Below, one piece after another: positions 36,016-45,169 of a stretch of 64,000 bases of DNA. The notes beneath the pieces were generated by a model that was given only the letters and a program-made list of their open reading frames with translations, made no database searches and was not told the DNA's origin. The stretch is from Streptomyces sp. NBC_00370. Lineage in GTDB: Bacteria; Actinomycetota; Actinomycetes; Streptomycetales; Streptomycetaceae. Where the stretch lies: contig NZ_CP107968.1 of assembly GCF_036084755.1 (NCBI RefSeq), positions 8,502,001 to 8,566,000 on the forward strand, read 5' to 3'. Position 1 is the stretch's first letter. Each line of letters starts with the position of its first letter. The position numbers and the translations under genes are program-made.

Positions 36016-36231
36016 ATGCCCATCGGCTCGCGCCGGCCACCGGTGCGCGCCTGCCTCGACTGGACCGAGCGCCTTCCCCACCTGGCCGGCGCTGTGGGCG
36101 CCGCCCTGTCCGCCCACGCACTGCCCACCGGGTGGATGACTCGCATCGGCACCAGCCGCGCCCTTGTCGTGACACCCGCCGGCCGCCGGGCACTGCACGA
36201 CCACCTTGGCCTGCCGCCTACCGAACTCTGA
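36016..36231 (+). pseudogene. C-terminal remnant of an ArsR-family regulator
   Basis: RACLDWTERLPHLAGAVGAA and GTSRALVVTPAGRRAL match the end of a subgroup of actinomycete ArsR-type regulators with a C(L)DWTERRPH motif. The winged-helix N-terminus is missing, replaced by the IS21 fragment. From 36232 to 36348 there is no gene; GATGGGTCGGTCAGTTGA at about 36278 resembles a sequence at 43108. Confidence 0.5.
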
Positions 36232-36348
36232 TCCCAAACCGGACCAGGACCACGGTGCCTCCGCTAACCGATCTTGCGATGGGTCGGTCAGTTGACGGAC
36301 GCGGCGTTGGAGCGCAATACGCCGGGAGACCGGCGGGCGGCGGCTTCG

Positions 36349-37497
36349 CTACAGGTCGGCGAAGAATGAGGCGGTGTTTCGTGCCAGCGGTAGGGGTTGC
36401 TCGGTCGCGGCGAAGTGGCCGCCGGCGGGCATGGGCCACCAACGCTGGACGTTGTAGGTGCGTTCGGCCCATTCGCGGGGCGGTGCGCCGTCGTCGAGGA
36501 ATTGGTTGGCGAAGACGGACACGGCGGTCGGTACATCGACCCGGTCTTCAGGGCCCAGGGATTCGTGTGCGAGGTTGTCCACGTAGTCGCGCATGGACGG
36601 GGTAATGGTTTCGGTGCACCAGTAGAGCGTGATGACGGTGAGCAGGAAGTCCCGGGAGAAGGAGTGTTCGATGTCGCCCTTGCAGTCGGACCATGCCCGC
36701 CATTTCTCCAGTACCCACGCGGCCAGTCCGGCCGGTGAGTCGTTGAGCGCGTAGCCGAGGGTCTGGGGCCGGGTGGACTGGATCGCGCCGTAGCCGCGGT
36801 CGTCGGAGCGCCAGTGACGATATTGGGTGAGGTAGGCACGCTCCGCTGCGGACAGGGGGCGGGTGCCGGGTCCGGTGTGGGGATGCAGGTCGAGGTTGCT
36901 CAGGTGGATCCCGATCAGGCTTTGCGGGTGATCGAGGGCCAGGTAGGTGGTGACCGCCGACCCGAAGTCGGCTCCTTGAGCGCCGTAGCGCCGGTACCCG
37001 AGGGCGCCCATGAGGTTATGCCACAGTCCGGCGACGCGGCGGGTGTTCATTCCTGTCCGGTCGGGGCGTTCTGAAAAGCCGTATCCGGGCAGTGAGGGAA
37101 TGACGACGTTGAAGGCCGGGCCGTCGATGCCGTGCGCGGCCGGATCGGTCAGCAACGGCACCAACGGCAGATATTCGACGAATGAACTCGGCCAGCCATG
37201 AGTGAGGACCAACGGGATGCCCTGCCCGTTGACGGCCTTTTCGTGCACGAAGTGGAGCTTCACTCCATCGACCTCGGTGCGGAACTGTTTGAAGCCGTTG
37301 AGCCGACGCTCCTGGGCGCGCCAGTCGAAGTCGTCCGCCCAGTAGGCCAGCACCTGCCGCAGGTAGTCGAGGTCCGTGCCCTGTTGCCAGGCGGGTGCTG
37401 GTGAGCGCTGGGGCCATCGGGTGCGGTGAATACGGGCCCGCAGGTCACTGAGGGTCTCCTCAGTCACCGCGATGGTGAATGGCTCGATGGACGGCAT
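36349..37497 (-). CDS. Epoxide hydrolase (EHN/alpha-beta hydrolase family)
   Basis: 382 aa from ATG 37497. An N-terminal EHN lid domain (about 3-110; FTIAVTEETLSDLRARIHRT, WPQRSPAPAWQQGTDLDYLR) precedes an alpha/beta-hydrolase core. Oxyanion motif THGWPSSFVEYLP, nucleophile Asp in YGAQGADFGSAVTTYLA, and His in PAGGHFAATEQP; TETITPSMRDY could supply the ring-opening Tyr. Family enzymes hydrate epoxides to diols in the cytosol. Monocistronic; substrate unknown. Confidence 0.9.
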   Translation of the reverse strand: MPSIEPFTIAVTEETLSDLRARIHRTRWPQRSPAPAWQQGTDLDYLRQVLAYWADDFDWRAQERRLNGFKQFRTEVDGVKLHFVHEKAVNGQGIPLVLTHGWPSSFVEYLPLVPLLTDPAAHGIDGPAFNVVIPSLPGYGFSERPDRTGMNTRRVAGLWHNLMGALGYRRYGAQGADFGSAVTTYLALDHPQSLIGIHLSNLDLHPHTGPGTRPLSAAERAYLTQYRHWRSDDRGYGAIQSTRPQTLGYALNDSPAGLAAWVLEKWRAWSDCKGDIEHSFSRDFLLTVITLYWCTETITPSMRDYVDNLAHESLGPEDRVDVPTAVSVFANQFLDDGAPPREWAERTYNVQRWWPMPAGGHFAATEQPLPLARNTASFFADL

Positions 37498-37760
37498 CGG
37501 ACGCGGCCCCCCTTTCGAGCTTCTCCTGGCACATGGTCGTCGGCTCCTGATCTGTATGCCGCGGATTCGGCCGGCTGCATCGCCGCCTCAGTCCGGTTCG
37601 GCCCCCCTCTGAAGCAACCTCATACCGGGCAAATATAGGTGCAACCGATTGCTAAGGCAGCGCGCGCGTCGGACTCCAGCGGGACTTTCCGGCGAGGAGT
37701 TCGGTACGGCTCGCAACCGTTGGCAAGGACCGACAGCAGTGAACAGAGCCACCAGCGGGG

Positions 37761-37920
37761 TCAGGGCTTCGGTTCTGGCGGGGTGCTGGTGAGGTGGGCG
37801 TAGACGACGATGTTCGCGCTGTAGCTGGTGTTCTTGGTGAAGGTCCCGGCACAGGTGATGAGCCGTAGGTCGGAACGCTTGGCTTGGGCGTAGACCTTGT
37901 GGCTGGGGAAGTCGCTTCTT
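37761..37920 (-). pseudogene. Sortase (class E/F type) C-terminal remnant
   Basis: FPSHKVYAQAKRSDLRLITC, then AGTFTKNTSYSANIVVYAHL and a Pro-rich end match the C-terminus of actinomycete sortases; TC is the catalytic-Cys motif. The N-terminal helix and His motif are missing. No other gene is visible in 37498-37760. Confidence 0.6.
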
Positions 37921-37963
37921 TCCCGGCGGGTGCGGGGATGGACCCTGACTGGTCAGCGACGCG

Positions 37964-38236
37964 CTAGGTGTATTCCTGATGGTAACTCAGCAGGAGGGGG
38001 GAGAGATATGTGCCAGGCTCCAGCCGTAGCAGGGCAACGTTCTGGGTGGGATGAATCTCGATGCCTCGTACGACGGCCGGCTGCCGATGTCCGTCCGTGC
38101 CACGTAAGAGGACAGCCGCTTCCCTCAGAGTGAGCTGCTCGGCAACGTGTGCGGCGGTCATGGCGAGACCGTCGGTGCCGTCGAGTAAGAAGGCAGTCCC
38201 GGCGAAGCCCTTGTTGCGCAGGAGGCTGTCCGGCAT
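37964..38236 (-). pseudogene. Trypsin-like serine protease N-terminal remnant
   Basis: 90 codons. GFAGTAFLLDGTDGLAMTAAH carries the catalytic-His motif (TAAH) and IHPTQNVALLRLEP resembles the Asp-containing strand (DVALLRL, here with Asn). The Ser domain (GDSG) is absent, and the frame ends at 37964. The Asp-to-Asn change and truncation both argue against activity. Confidence 0.5.
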
Positions 38237-38283
38237 GCGCCGGATCTTCGCTACGGGATGACAATGTTGGCCAGTTGGCCCTC

Positions 38284-39129
38284 TCACTGGTCGCGCCGTT
38301 GTGCGCTGGTGACGGCGAGTATGGCGGCGGTGAACGCCCATACCGCGTAGACGGTCCAGGCTCCACTGGTCGTCCACGGGTAGTCGGTCTGGTGGGGGCC
38401 GATCTCCACGAGCCGCAACCACGCCTGGTAGAGCGTGGCGTGCGCGGCGACCGCAGACCAGTGGCGGCCTTCGGTGAAGACGATGGGCAGCACGAGGATG
38501 ACCGCCACGGCGGCGGTCATGGTGGCCGAGGTGTGCCTGATGACGGAGCCGATGGCCATGCCGACGACCGCGCACACGGGTGCGAGGAGGGCGGACGCCG
38601 CTACGACACGCAGGGCGCCCGGGTAGCTGATCGATATGCCGGCGTCCCGGCGGTCGAGGATCGCCTGTGTCAGGCCGAATGAGGCCCCCGCGACGATCGA
38701 GCCGAAGACGGTGGTGACCGCGGTGACGACCACTGTTTTGGCGGCCATCACCGAACGGCGGGCCGGAACGGCCGCGAACGTCGTACGAATGGTGCCCGTG
38801 CTGTATTCGCCGATGATCGCGAGGGCGCCGAGGGCACCGAGGGCGAGCATCATGACCATGGCGGCGTTCGCCGTGAATGCCTCCTGCAGCGGAATTCCGG
38901 CTTGGACGTAGTCGGCCCGGTCCGCCGCGCTCCGCTCCGGCCAGTAGTTGTAGGTGTCGTAGGCGGTTCCCGCGTTGAACGCGATGACGGCCAGGGCGGC
39001 GGCCCCGTACGCGATCCAGGTCGAACGCAGCGACCGAAGCTTGATCCACTCGGCGGCCACCAGGTCGTAGAAGCGGGCGCGGGGTTCGTCGGTGCCAAGT
39101 CCGCCAACGGGAGCGTATGTCGTGGTCAC
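38284..39129 (-). CDS. ABC-2 type exporter permease
   Basis: 281 aa from GTG 39129, overlapping the ATPase stop as GTGA. About six transmembrane helices, starting near residue 38 (STWIAYGAAALAVIAF), with a EYSTGTIRTTFAAVPARR cytoplasmic loop typical of actinobacterial ABC-2 permeases. Works with the ATPase at 39126. Export of a peptide or lipid-like antimicrobial is common for such pairs; the neighbouring two-component system suggests stress-responsive expression. Confidence 0.9.
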   Translation of the reverse strand: MTTTYAPVGGLGTDEPRARFYDLVAAEWIKLRSLRSTWIAYGAAALAVIAFNAGTAYDTYNYWPERSAADRADYVQAGIPLQEAFTANAAMVMMLALGALGALAIIGEYSTGTIRTTFAAVPARRSVMAAKTVVVTAVTTVFGSIVAGASFGLTQAILDRRDAGISISYPGALRVVAASALLAPVCAVVGMAIGSVIRHTSATMTAAVAVILVLPIVFTEGRHWSAVAAHATLYQAWLRLVEIGPHQTDYPWTTSGAWTVYAVWAFTAAILAVTSAQRRDQ

Positions 39130-40034
39130 TGGGGGTCTCCTGCGGGGTATTGCACGCTGTCGGCGGTGAGCTCCATGAATGCCTGTTCCAATGAGGCGGG
39201 CCGGGTGCTGAGGTGATGCAGCAAAATGCGGTGTTCCATGGCGATCTCACCGATCCGGGCCGCGGTCATACCGGTCACGGCAAGCAGGTCGCCCGCCGTG
39301 TCCACGGCCGCGCCCTCGGCCATCAGCAGATCTCTCAGGGCGGCAGCGGCGGGCGTGCCCACCGTGACGCTCTGCCGGGTGCCGCGAGCGGAGAACTCCG
39401 TGAGGCTTTCCGCCGCGATCAGCTCGCCGCGGCCGATGACGATCAGCTGGTCGGCGGTGTGCTCCATCTCGGACATGAGATGGCTGGAGACGAACACCGT
39501 GCGGCCCTCGGCGGCCAGACGCCTGAACAGGTCACGCAGCCACTTCACGCCTTCCGGGTCGAGGCCGTTGAGCGGCTCGTCGAAGAGCAGTACCGGGGGG
39601 TCGCCGAGCAGGGCGGAAGCGATGCCGAGCCGCTGCTTCATGCCGAGCGAGAATCCGCCGACGCGGCGCCGGGCGACCTCGGCGAGGCCGACTTCCCGCA
39701 GCACCTCCTCCACCCGGTGCTGCGGGATGCGGTTGCTGCGGGCCAGGGCGGACAGCTGCGCCACCGCGCTGCGCCCGCCGTGCACATCGTGCGCGTCGAG
39801 AAGGGAGCCGACATGACGCAGGCCGCGGGGGCGGTCGCGGAAAGGGCGGCCGTCGACGGTGACGGTGCCGCTGGTGGGCTCATGCAAGCCGAGGATCATC
39901 CGCAGTGTGGTGCTCTTGCCGGCGCCGTTCGGACCGAGAAACCCGGTCACCTGGCCGGGCCGCACGGTGAAGGTCAGATCTTTGACGGCCGTCGTGCCGG
40001 CGTATCGCTTCGTGAGCTCGTTGACTTCGATCAC
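39126..40034 (-). CDS. ABC exporter ATPase
   Basis: 302 aa from GTG 40034. Walker A FLGPNGAGKSTTL, signature FSLGMKQRLGIASALL, Walker B LLFDEPLNGLDPEG and H-loop VSSHLMSEM are intact. The C-terminal 80 residues are a DUF4162-like tail seen in drug/bacitracin-type exporters. It is coupled to the permease and divergent from the histidine kinase, with a 133-bp shared promoter region. Confidence 0.92.
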   Translation of the reverse strand: MIEVNELTKRYAGTTAVKDLTFTVRPGQVTGFLGPNGAGKSTTLRMILGLHEPTSGTVTVDGRPFRDRPRGLRHVGSLLDAHDVHGGRSAVAQLSALARSNRIPQHRVEEVLREVGLAEVARRRVGGFSLGMKQRLGIASALLGDPPVLLFDEPLNGLDPEGVKWLRDLFRRLAAEGRTVFVSSHLMSEMEHTADQLIVIGRGELIAAESLTEFSARGTRQSVTVGTPAAAALRDLLMAEGAAVDTAGDLLAVTGMTAARIGEIAMEHRILLHHLSTRPASLEQAFMELTADSVQYPAGDPQ

Positions 40035-40167
40035 GGGGACAACGGTGCCGGTGGGCGACCCTGCCTGTCATCGGACCGCCGATGACGATCGGAGAGGACG
40101 GGTGTCAACCGTGGTTGTACGGTCACGGTCGGATGTGCCGTCAGGTGCAGGTGCTTACGATCAATGC

Positions 40168-41415
40168 ATGTCTGCCTCACCGCCGCTGCCGTTGCCGCTG
40201 CTCAAACGCATACCGCCGGGCCTGTGGACGGCACTGGCGTGGTACGCGGCAGCAGTCGAACCCATTGTCGAGTACGTCGTGATGCCGCAAGCGCCGACGT
40301 ACTCGCTCAACTACCCCCAGGACGGGCTCGACTCGCTCGGAGCCCAGGCGCTGCTCGCCGTCGCCTTCGTGCTGATCCTGGCCGGCAGTGCGGTGCTGCG
40401 CCGCAGGACCTCCGCCGCGTACGGTCTGGTGATCGTCGCTACGGTCATCTCGACGGTGGCCTGGCGGCAGGATGAGATTCCGCCCACGCAGTTCCTGGCC
40501 GTGGATATCGCCCTCTGCTACCTCGCAGCCACCCGGCCTCGGCGCAGCTCGCTCACCGCGGCCGCCGCGGCGCTCGGCATACTGGCCGGCTACCTGGTCC
40601 TGCGGTTGATCACGGGCGACGATTCCAGCATCGCGCAGGAGCCGCTCGTGGCCCTGAGCGTGGTCATCGCCTGGCTCATCGGTAATTCGTCGCATCAGGC
40701 CCGGGTCCACACCGCAGAGTTGCACGCCCGGGCCGCTGCCGAGGCCGTCACCGCCGAGCGGCTGCGCATCGCTCGCGAGATGCACGACACCGTCGCCCAC
40801 AGTATCGGCATCATCGCCTTGCAGGCCGGCGCTGCGGCCCGGGTCATCGAAACTCAGCCGGCCAGAGCCCGCGAGGCGATGCTCACCGTGGAGATGGCCG
40901 GCCGCGAGACACTGTCCGGGCTGCGAAGAATGCTCGGCGCGCTGCGCCAGGCCGACCACGACGAGGAACGCCAAAGCGCGCACGCGCCGGGATCCCTGCG
41001 ACCGGCCGCCGGACTGGCGAACGTGGAACAGCTCGCCGCGACGACCACAGCCGCCGGGGTCCGCGTGGAGGTGCGGTGGCAGGGCAGGCGTCGCCCGCTG
41101 CCGGCCGACATCGACGTCGCGGCGTTCCGGATCGTCCAGGAGTCGGTGACCAACGCCGTACGGCACTCGGGTGCCGATTCCTGCCAGGTGCGCCTTGACT
41201 ACCGCGCGGACGAACTCTCCGTCGAGGTCTCGGACCGAGGCAAAGGCGGCGGCACCAGCACGGACACTGGATACGGCCTGATCGGCATGCGTGAGCGGGC
41301 CGCCCTGCTGCACGGCGATTTCACGGCCGGGTCCCGTCCCGGGGGCGGCTTCCTGGTAGCGGCCAGACTCCCGGTACCGGCAGAGACTGCGGCAGAAGCG
41401 AAGGCGGGAGCGTGA
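40168..41415 (+). CDS. Membrane sensor histidine kinase (HisKA_3 type)
   Basis: 415 aa from ATG 40168. The N-terminal half has about four to six transmembrane helices with short loops. Dimerisation/phosphoacceptor helix is ERLRIAREMHDTVAHSIGII (His in MHDTVAH). HATPase_c follows with VQESVTNAVRHSGA (N-box), VSDRGKGGG and GYGLIGMRERAALLHG. Signals to the response regulator that overlaps its stop. Likely senses envelope stress or the exporter substrate. Confidence 0.92.
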   Translation: MSASPPLPLPLLKRIPPGLWTALAWYAAAVEPIVEYVVMPQAPTYSLNYPQDGLDSLGAQALLAVAFVLILAGSAVLRRRTSAAYGLVIVATVISTVAWRQDEIPPTQFLAVDIALCYLAATRPRRSSLTAAAAALGILAGYLVLRLITGDDSSIAQEPLVALSVVIAWLIGNSSHQARVHTAELHARAAAEAVTAERLRIAREMHDTVAHSIGIIALQAGAAARVIETQPARAREAMLTVEMAGRETLSGLRRMLGALRQADHDEERQSAHAPGSLRPAAGLANVEQLAATTTAAGVRVEVRWQGRRRPLPADIDVAAFRIVQESVTNAVRHSGADSCQVRLDYRADELSVEVSDRGKGGGTSTDTGYGLIGMRERAALLHGDFTAGSRPGGGFLVAARLPVPAETAAEAKAGA

Positions 41416-42071
41416 TGACCATCCGTGTCGTGCTCACCGACGACCAGCCCCTGGTCCGGGCCGCCCTGCAGATGGTCATAACCGACACCGCGGACATCGA
41501 GGTGGTGGGCGAGGCAGAAGACGGTGCGGAAGCGGTACGCCTGACGGCGGAACTTGCCCCCGACGTCGTCGTGATGGACCTGCGGATGCCCGGTATGGAC
41601 GGCATCGAGGCCACCGGGCTGATCACGGCGGGCACCGGCGCCACACGTGTCGTCGTCCTGACGACCTTCGACGACGACGACTACGTCTATGGGGCGCTGC
41701 ACGCCGGCGCGTCCGGATTCCTCGTCAAGGACATGGCTCTGGACGACATCCTTGCCGCAATCCGGATCGTTGCCGCCGGGGACGCCCTGATCGCACCAGC
41801 CGTGACACGCCGGCTGATCAAAGAGTTCACCCGACCCGTAGTGTCACCGCCGCGGTGGTCGGAGCTCGACGGCATCACCGCCCGGGAACGGGAGGTGCTG
41901 ACCCTCGTCGGCAGAGGCCTGTCCAATACGGAGATCGCAGGCGAGCTCTCCATCAGCATCGCCACCGCCAAGACCTACCTGACCCGCCTGCTCGCCAAGC
42001 TCAATGCCCGCGACCGGGTGCAGCTAGTGATCCTGGCCTATGAGGCGGGCCTGGTGGCAACATCCCAGTGA
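41415..42071 (+). CDS. NarL/LuxR-family response regulator
   Basis: 218 aa from ATG 41415, which overlaps the kinase stop (TGATG); GTG 41412 is one codon longer. Receiver domain with DDQ acidic pair, phosphoacceptor Asp in VVVMDLRMPGMDG, TTFDDDDY and the Lys in GFLVKDM. C-terminal LuxR HTH ITAREREVLTLVGRGLSNTE. It presumably activates the divergent ABC exporter genes. Confidence 0.92.
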   Translation: MTIRVVLTDDQPLVRAALQMVITDTADIEVVGEAEDGAEAVRLTAELAPDVVVMDLRMPGMDGIEATGLITAGTGATRVVVLTTFDDDDYVYGALHAGASGFLVKDMALDDILAAIRIVAAGDALIAPAVTRRLIKEFTRPVVSPPRWSELDGITAREREVLTLVGRGLSNTEIAGELSISIATAKTYLTRLLAKLNARDRVQLVILAYEAGLVATSQ

Positions 42072-42408
42072 GTGGACGGAGCGTAGTTGGTGTGGTGTGG
42101 AGGGCGTTCTCGAAGACGATGAGTGATCGTTGTCCGAGGCGGGAGTGGCGTCGGTGGGTGTTGTAGCGGTGGAGCCATCGGAAGGTGTCGAGTCAGGCCT
42201 CGCGCTCGGTGGGCCAGCTCTTTCGTCCTTGCAGGGTCTCGCGTTTGAAGGTCGCGTTGGAGGACTCGGCGAGGGCGTTGTCCGCGCTGGAGCCGACGGC
42301 GCTCATGCTTTGCCGGACCCCTGCTGACCTGCAGGCTTCGGCGAAGATTCTGCTCGTGTACTGGGCGAGTTCAACCGATCGCTGCCACACCGGGTTGTTG
42401 CAGTGAGC
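42072..42408 (-). pseudogene. IS3-family OrfB C-terminal remnant
   Basis: QRSVELAQYTSRIFAEACRS, SMSAVGSSADNALAESSNAT and FKRETLQGRKSWPTEREA show the rve integrase core. A TGA then interrupts before LDTFRWLHRYNTHRRHSRLG, which normally continues in frame. The first catalytic Asp region is missing. It adjoins an IS30 fragment at its 5' side. Confidence 0.6.
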
Positions 42409-42550
42409 GTAGTTGCTCTTCGAAGACTTCGGCGGGGGTCTTCCAGCCGAGGATCTTGCGGAGCCGATTGTTGAGTGCGTACGCGACGGCTTTGAGGTCT
42501 TGGGCGGACCACTGGGAGATGTCTGTGCCTTTGGGGAAGTACTGAGCGCA
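42371..42550 (-). pseudogene. IS30-family transposase C-terminal remnant
   Basis: QYFPKGTDISQWSAQDLKAV, then NNRLRKILGWKTPAEVFEEQ and a short tail ending at 42371 are the conserved end of IS30 transposases. The DDE core is absent; the 5' side joins a fragment of a molybdenum hydroxylase gene on the other strand. Confidence 0.65.
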
Positions 42551-42580
42551 GACGGGCGAAGCACCCCGCCTGCGGCCGAC

Positions 42581-43030
42581 GGGCGGGAGATGGCCACGGC
42601 AGGCGCCTTCGGAGCGAAGTTCGTCGAGGTTCGGATCGACTCCGACCTGCGGCTGCTGCGGGTGGCCCGGGTGGTGCAGGTGATCGACGGCGGCCGCATC
42701 CTCAACGAGAAGGCTGCGACCAGCCAGATCATCGGCGGCACGGTGGGCGGCATCGGGCAGGCCCTTTTCGAGAAGACGGAGACCGACCCGGGGACCGGCC
42801 GCATCGCCAACGCCACCTTCGGCGACTACTTGGTCGCTGTCAACGCCGACATCCCCGACATCGAAGTGGCCTTCGTCGGGGCACCCGATCCGGCAACCCT
42901 GGTAGGTACCAAGGGAATCGGAGAGGTCGGACTCGTCGGCACCGCCGGGGCCATTGCCAACGCGGTCCACCACGCGACAGGGCGCCGGCTGCGGTCCCTG
43001 CCCCTCACGATCGAGCAGTTGCTGGACTGA
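42581..43030 (+). pseudogene. C-terminal remnant of xanthine/aldehyde dehydrogenase molybdopterin subunit
   Basis: 150 codons. FGAKFVEVRIDSDLRLLRVA, VIDGGRILNEKAATSQIIGG, GGIGQALFE and VGTKGIGEVGLVGTAGAIAN are the conserved C-terminal motifs, including the GxGE-type segment with the active-site Glu (KGIGE). The first roughly 550 residues are missing, lost at the IS30 junction. No FAD or 2Fe-2S subunit gene is nearby. Between 43031 and 43271 nothing else is recognised. Confidence 0.65.
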
Positions 43031-43271
43031 GCGTCCGCAGTCGAGCTTGATCCGAGGGACCCGGGCGGCGACGAAAACCGCAGTTTGGCCAACTAGGGCG
43101 TGTCTCTTTGATGGGTTGGTCAGTTGATCGGATATACGCCGACCGTGGGCGGCTCGCGGCGCTCCCGCTCCTGCTCGATGAGTGCTTCCACCGCCTACGT
43201 GTTCCGGTCGGGGTGCTCCTCGCCCTCCAGGTTGTCGCGACTGAGCCGGCCGATGAGGTGTTCCGCCTCGG

Positions 43272-44075
43272 CTATACCGGGACTGACGTATTCACCGGTT
43301 CTACCGTGCCGTCGGCCCGGTAGATGGGCACGCTGAAGCGGGTCACTGCGGCTTCGAATGTGCGGTGCTCGGCGGCGAGCCGGTCGGTAAAGGCGGCCTG
43401 TGTGGTGGGGCCGAACCCAACTTCGGGCAGCGATCCGTCAAGGAGGGGGTAGACGGTGTCGCAGAACTCCTCCGGGTCGGCGCCGTGGTTGTGGCCGGGG
43501 CCGGCGAGCGCTGTGGCCACGGCTGGCGGAATCAGTTCCACCACCCGGCACGGTGTGGTCTGCAGCGCGTGGCGCAGGTTCATGGTGTAGCTGTGTAGTG
43601 CGGCCTTGGCCGCGCTGTACAGGGGGGCGAACGGCTGCGGGATGTAGGCCCCGCCCGAGGTGACGTTCACCAGCACGCTGGGACGGCCGTGCTGCAGCAG
43701 GTGCGGGACGAGCAACTGCCCCAGGTGGACCGGGCCGGCGAGCAGGATGTCGATCTCGTTTTGTGCTTCCGCCCATGGGGTGACGTCATCCGCGATGCCT
43801 ACCCGGCGTTGGATCCCAGCATTGTTGATGACCACGTCGAGTTCCGGCATGGCGTGCGTGACGTGGTCGGCGAGTCGTTTCCGGTCATCGGGGCTGCTGA
43901 TGTCATTGACGAAGGTCCCTGCTCCGGTCTGCTCGGCGGCTGAGGCGAGCCGGCTGGCGCTGCGGCCAGTGATCATGACGCGGTGGCCTGCTCGGCGGTA
44001 CCGCGTGGCCAGACCGAGACCGATGCCCGTGCTTCCGCCAGTGATGAGGACTGAGTGCACCGTTTCTGTTGCCAT
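43272..44075 (-). CDS. Short-chain dehydrogenase/reductase
   Basis: 267 aa from ATG 44075. TGGSTGIGLGLA (TGxxxGIG), NNAG, catalytic Ser in VNVTSGGAYI and YSAAKAALHSY (YxxxK) are complete, so it is a classical SDR. The tail after about 200 is divergent and includes FSVPIYRADGTVEPVN. Divergent from a MarR gene, with a perfect inverted repeat covering its start codon, so it is most likely MarR-repressed and induced by a small molecule. Confidence 0.92.
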   Translation of the reverse strand: MATETVHSVLITGGSTGIGLGLATRYRRAGHRVMITGRSASRLASAAEQTGAGTFVNDISSPDDRKRLADHVTHAMPELDVVINNAGIQRRVGIADDVTPWAEAQNEIDILLAGPVHLGQLLVPHLLQHGRPSVLVNVTSGGAYIPQPFAPLYSAAKAALHSYTMNLRHALQTTPCRVVELIPPAVATALAGPGHNHGADPEEFCDTVYPLLDGSLPEVGFGPTTQAAFTDRLAAEHRTFEAAVTRFSVPIYRADGTVEPVNTSVPV

Positions 44076-44112
44076 GTAAACAGCATGCTCTCCAGATGTT
44101 TACATGGCAACA
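44067..44112. promoter_or_regulatory. Perfect 15-bp inverted repeat, MarR operator
   Basis: Arms TGTTGCCATGTAAAC (44067-44081) and GTTTACATGGCAACA (44098-44112) are exact complements with a 16-bp spacer. The left arm includes the SDR start codon and the right arm is 18 bp before the marR start. Binding of the adjacent MarR would block both genes. Confidence 0.65.
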
Positions 44113-44130
44113 CGAGGGTAGGGTGGACGG

Positions 44131-44574
44131 ATGACGGGACCACTCGATGACAGTGAGACAGTGCGGTGGATCGCCTGGAAGCAGGCCAACGACGCCGTCA
44201 CGGTGGCGGTCGCGCAAGAGATCCAGAATGCGGCGGGACTGTCCGTGGCGGACTTCTCAGTGCTGTCCAGGGTGGTGGAGAACGGCGGCGGCCGCATGGC
44301 CCAGCATGAGCTGGTCACCATGCTCGGCTGGCAGCGCGCCCGGCTCTCACGCCAGCTGTCCCGCATGGCTGACCGGCAGCTCCTTGAGCGCGAAGCGGGG
44401 CAGGCCGGGCGACGTATTGTCGTTGCCACCGACGCCGGCCGCGCTGCCCTGGCCGCCGCCCGGCCGGCCCACGCACGGGCCGTCCGGCACGCACTGCTCG
44501 ACTGCGCCACGACACCGCAACATGACGACTTCTGGACTGTCATCCAGGACATCGCTGGCAACCCCTGTCCTTAG
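44131..44574 (+). CDS. MarR-family transcriptional regulator
   Basis: 147 aa from ATG 44131. Winged HTH in the centre: SVADFSVLSRVVENGGGRMA, then ELVTMLGWQRARLSRQLSRM and the wing RRIVVATDAGR, flanked by dimerisation helices. Size and order are standard for MarR. Divergent from the SDR gene it probably controls. Its 3' end overlaps the broken TetR gene convergently by 4 bp. Confidence 0.92.
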   Translation: MTGPLDDSETVRWIAWKQANDAVTVAVAQEIQNAAGLSVADFSVLSRVVENGGGRMAQHELVTMLGWQRARLSRQLSRMADRQLLEREAGQAGRRIVVATDAGRAALAAARPAHARAVRHALLDCATTPQHDDFWTVIQDIAGNPCP

Positions 44575-45060
44575 GTACGGCGCCAGCTCTGCACGTAGTC
44601 GCGCAAAGCGCCCAGCTGAGCCGCGAGTTCCAGGCTGTCCGGGGCGGCCGAGCGATGATCAGCGTCCCCAGCGCGGCCGCAGTAAGCAGATTCGCTGCGG
44701 TAGCTGGCTCCGGTACTGCTTCGCCCAGCTCACGAGCACGTCGGGCGGCCGCGAGGAACCCTGCCCGTAGCTTGTCGCGGAAACCTCGGTGGCACGAACG
44801 ACCTCGTCGTCGACGGGCGCGGCCATACATTCCGTACCGCCCCTGCGCGCTGTCGAGTACGGCTTACGTGCGCACGAGAGTCTCCAGCACGTCGCCGCCG
44901 CCCCGGCTGCCTCTTTCGAGTGGCTCGCAGAGGGTTTCCACGCGGCGCAGGTAGTGAACCATCGCCCCTTTGTAGATCTGGTGCTTGGTGCCGAAGGTGT
45001 TGTACGGGCTGGAGGTGGACAGGCCCGTGGCTGATGGCGCCTCCGTCTGTGCCCCCTGGC
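44571..45060 (-). pseudogene. Broken TetR-family regulator
   Basis: The HTH end is legible (ATGLSTSSPYNTFGTKHQIY in TetR style, then KGAMVHYLRRVE). A second frame carries FRDKLRAGFLAAARRARELG and TAANLLTAAALGTLIIA, and a third frame ends PDSLELAAQLGALRDYVQSW to a stop at 44571. At least two frameshifts break it, and the first HTH helix is also unclear. A 29-bp palindrome lies upstream at 45141. From 45061 to 45297 no other gene is supported. Confidence 0.6.
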
Positions 45061-45140
45061 CCGGGCCGTGCCCGCCCGCCTCTGCCCGTGGGCGCGGTGT
45101 CGGGCACGACGCCTCGGTATCGGGGGCCGCTGAAGAAACC

Positions 45141-45169
45141 GTCTCTGATGCCCGACGGGTATCAGAGAC
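45141..45169. promoter_or_regulatory. 29-bp palindrome upstream of the broken tetR
   Basis: Arms GTCTCTGATGCCC (45141-45153) and GGGTATCAGAGAC (45157-45169) match at 12 of 13 positions around a 3-nt centre. Size and symmetry are those of a TetR operator; a terminator hairpin is the alternative. Confidence 0.4.

Noticed and set aside
33916..36237. A 773-codon minus-strand frame opposite GH27
   Set aside because: It is the antisense shadow of the alpha-galactosidase, whose plus-strand frame has all catalytic motifs.
36278..43130. GATGGGTYGGTCAGTTGA shared by about 36278 and 43108 as a possible IS end
   Set aside because: Single short similarity with no transposase attached on either side; could be chance or an old IS5 end.
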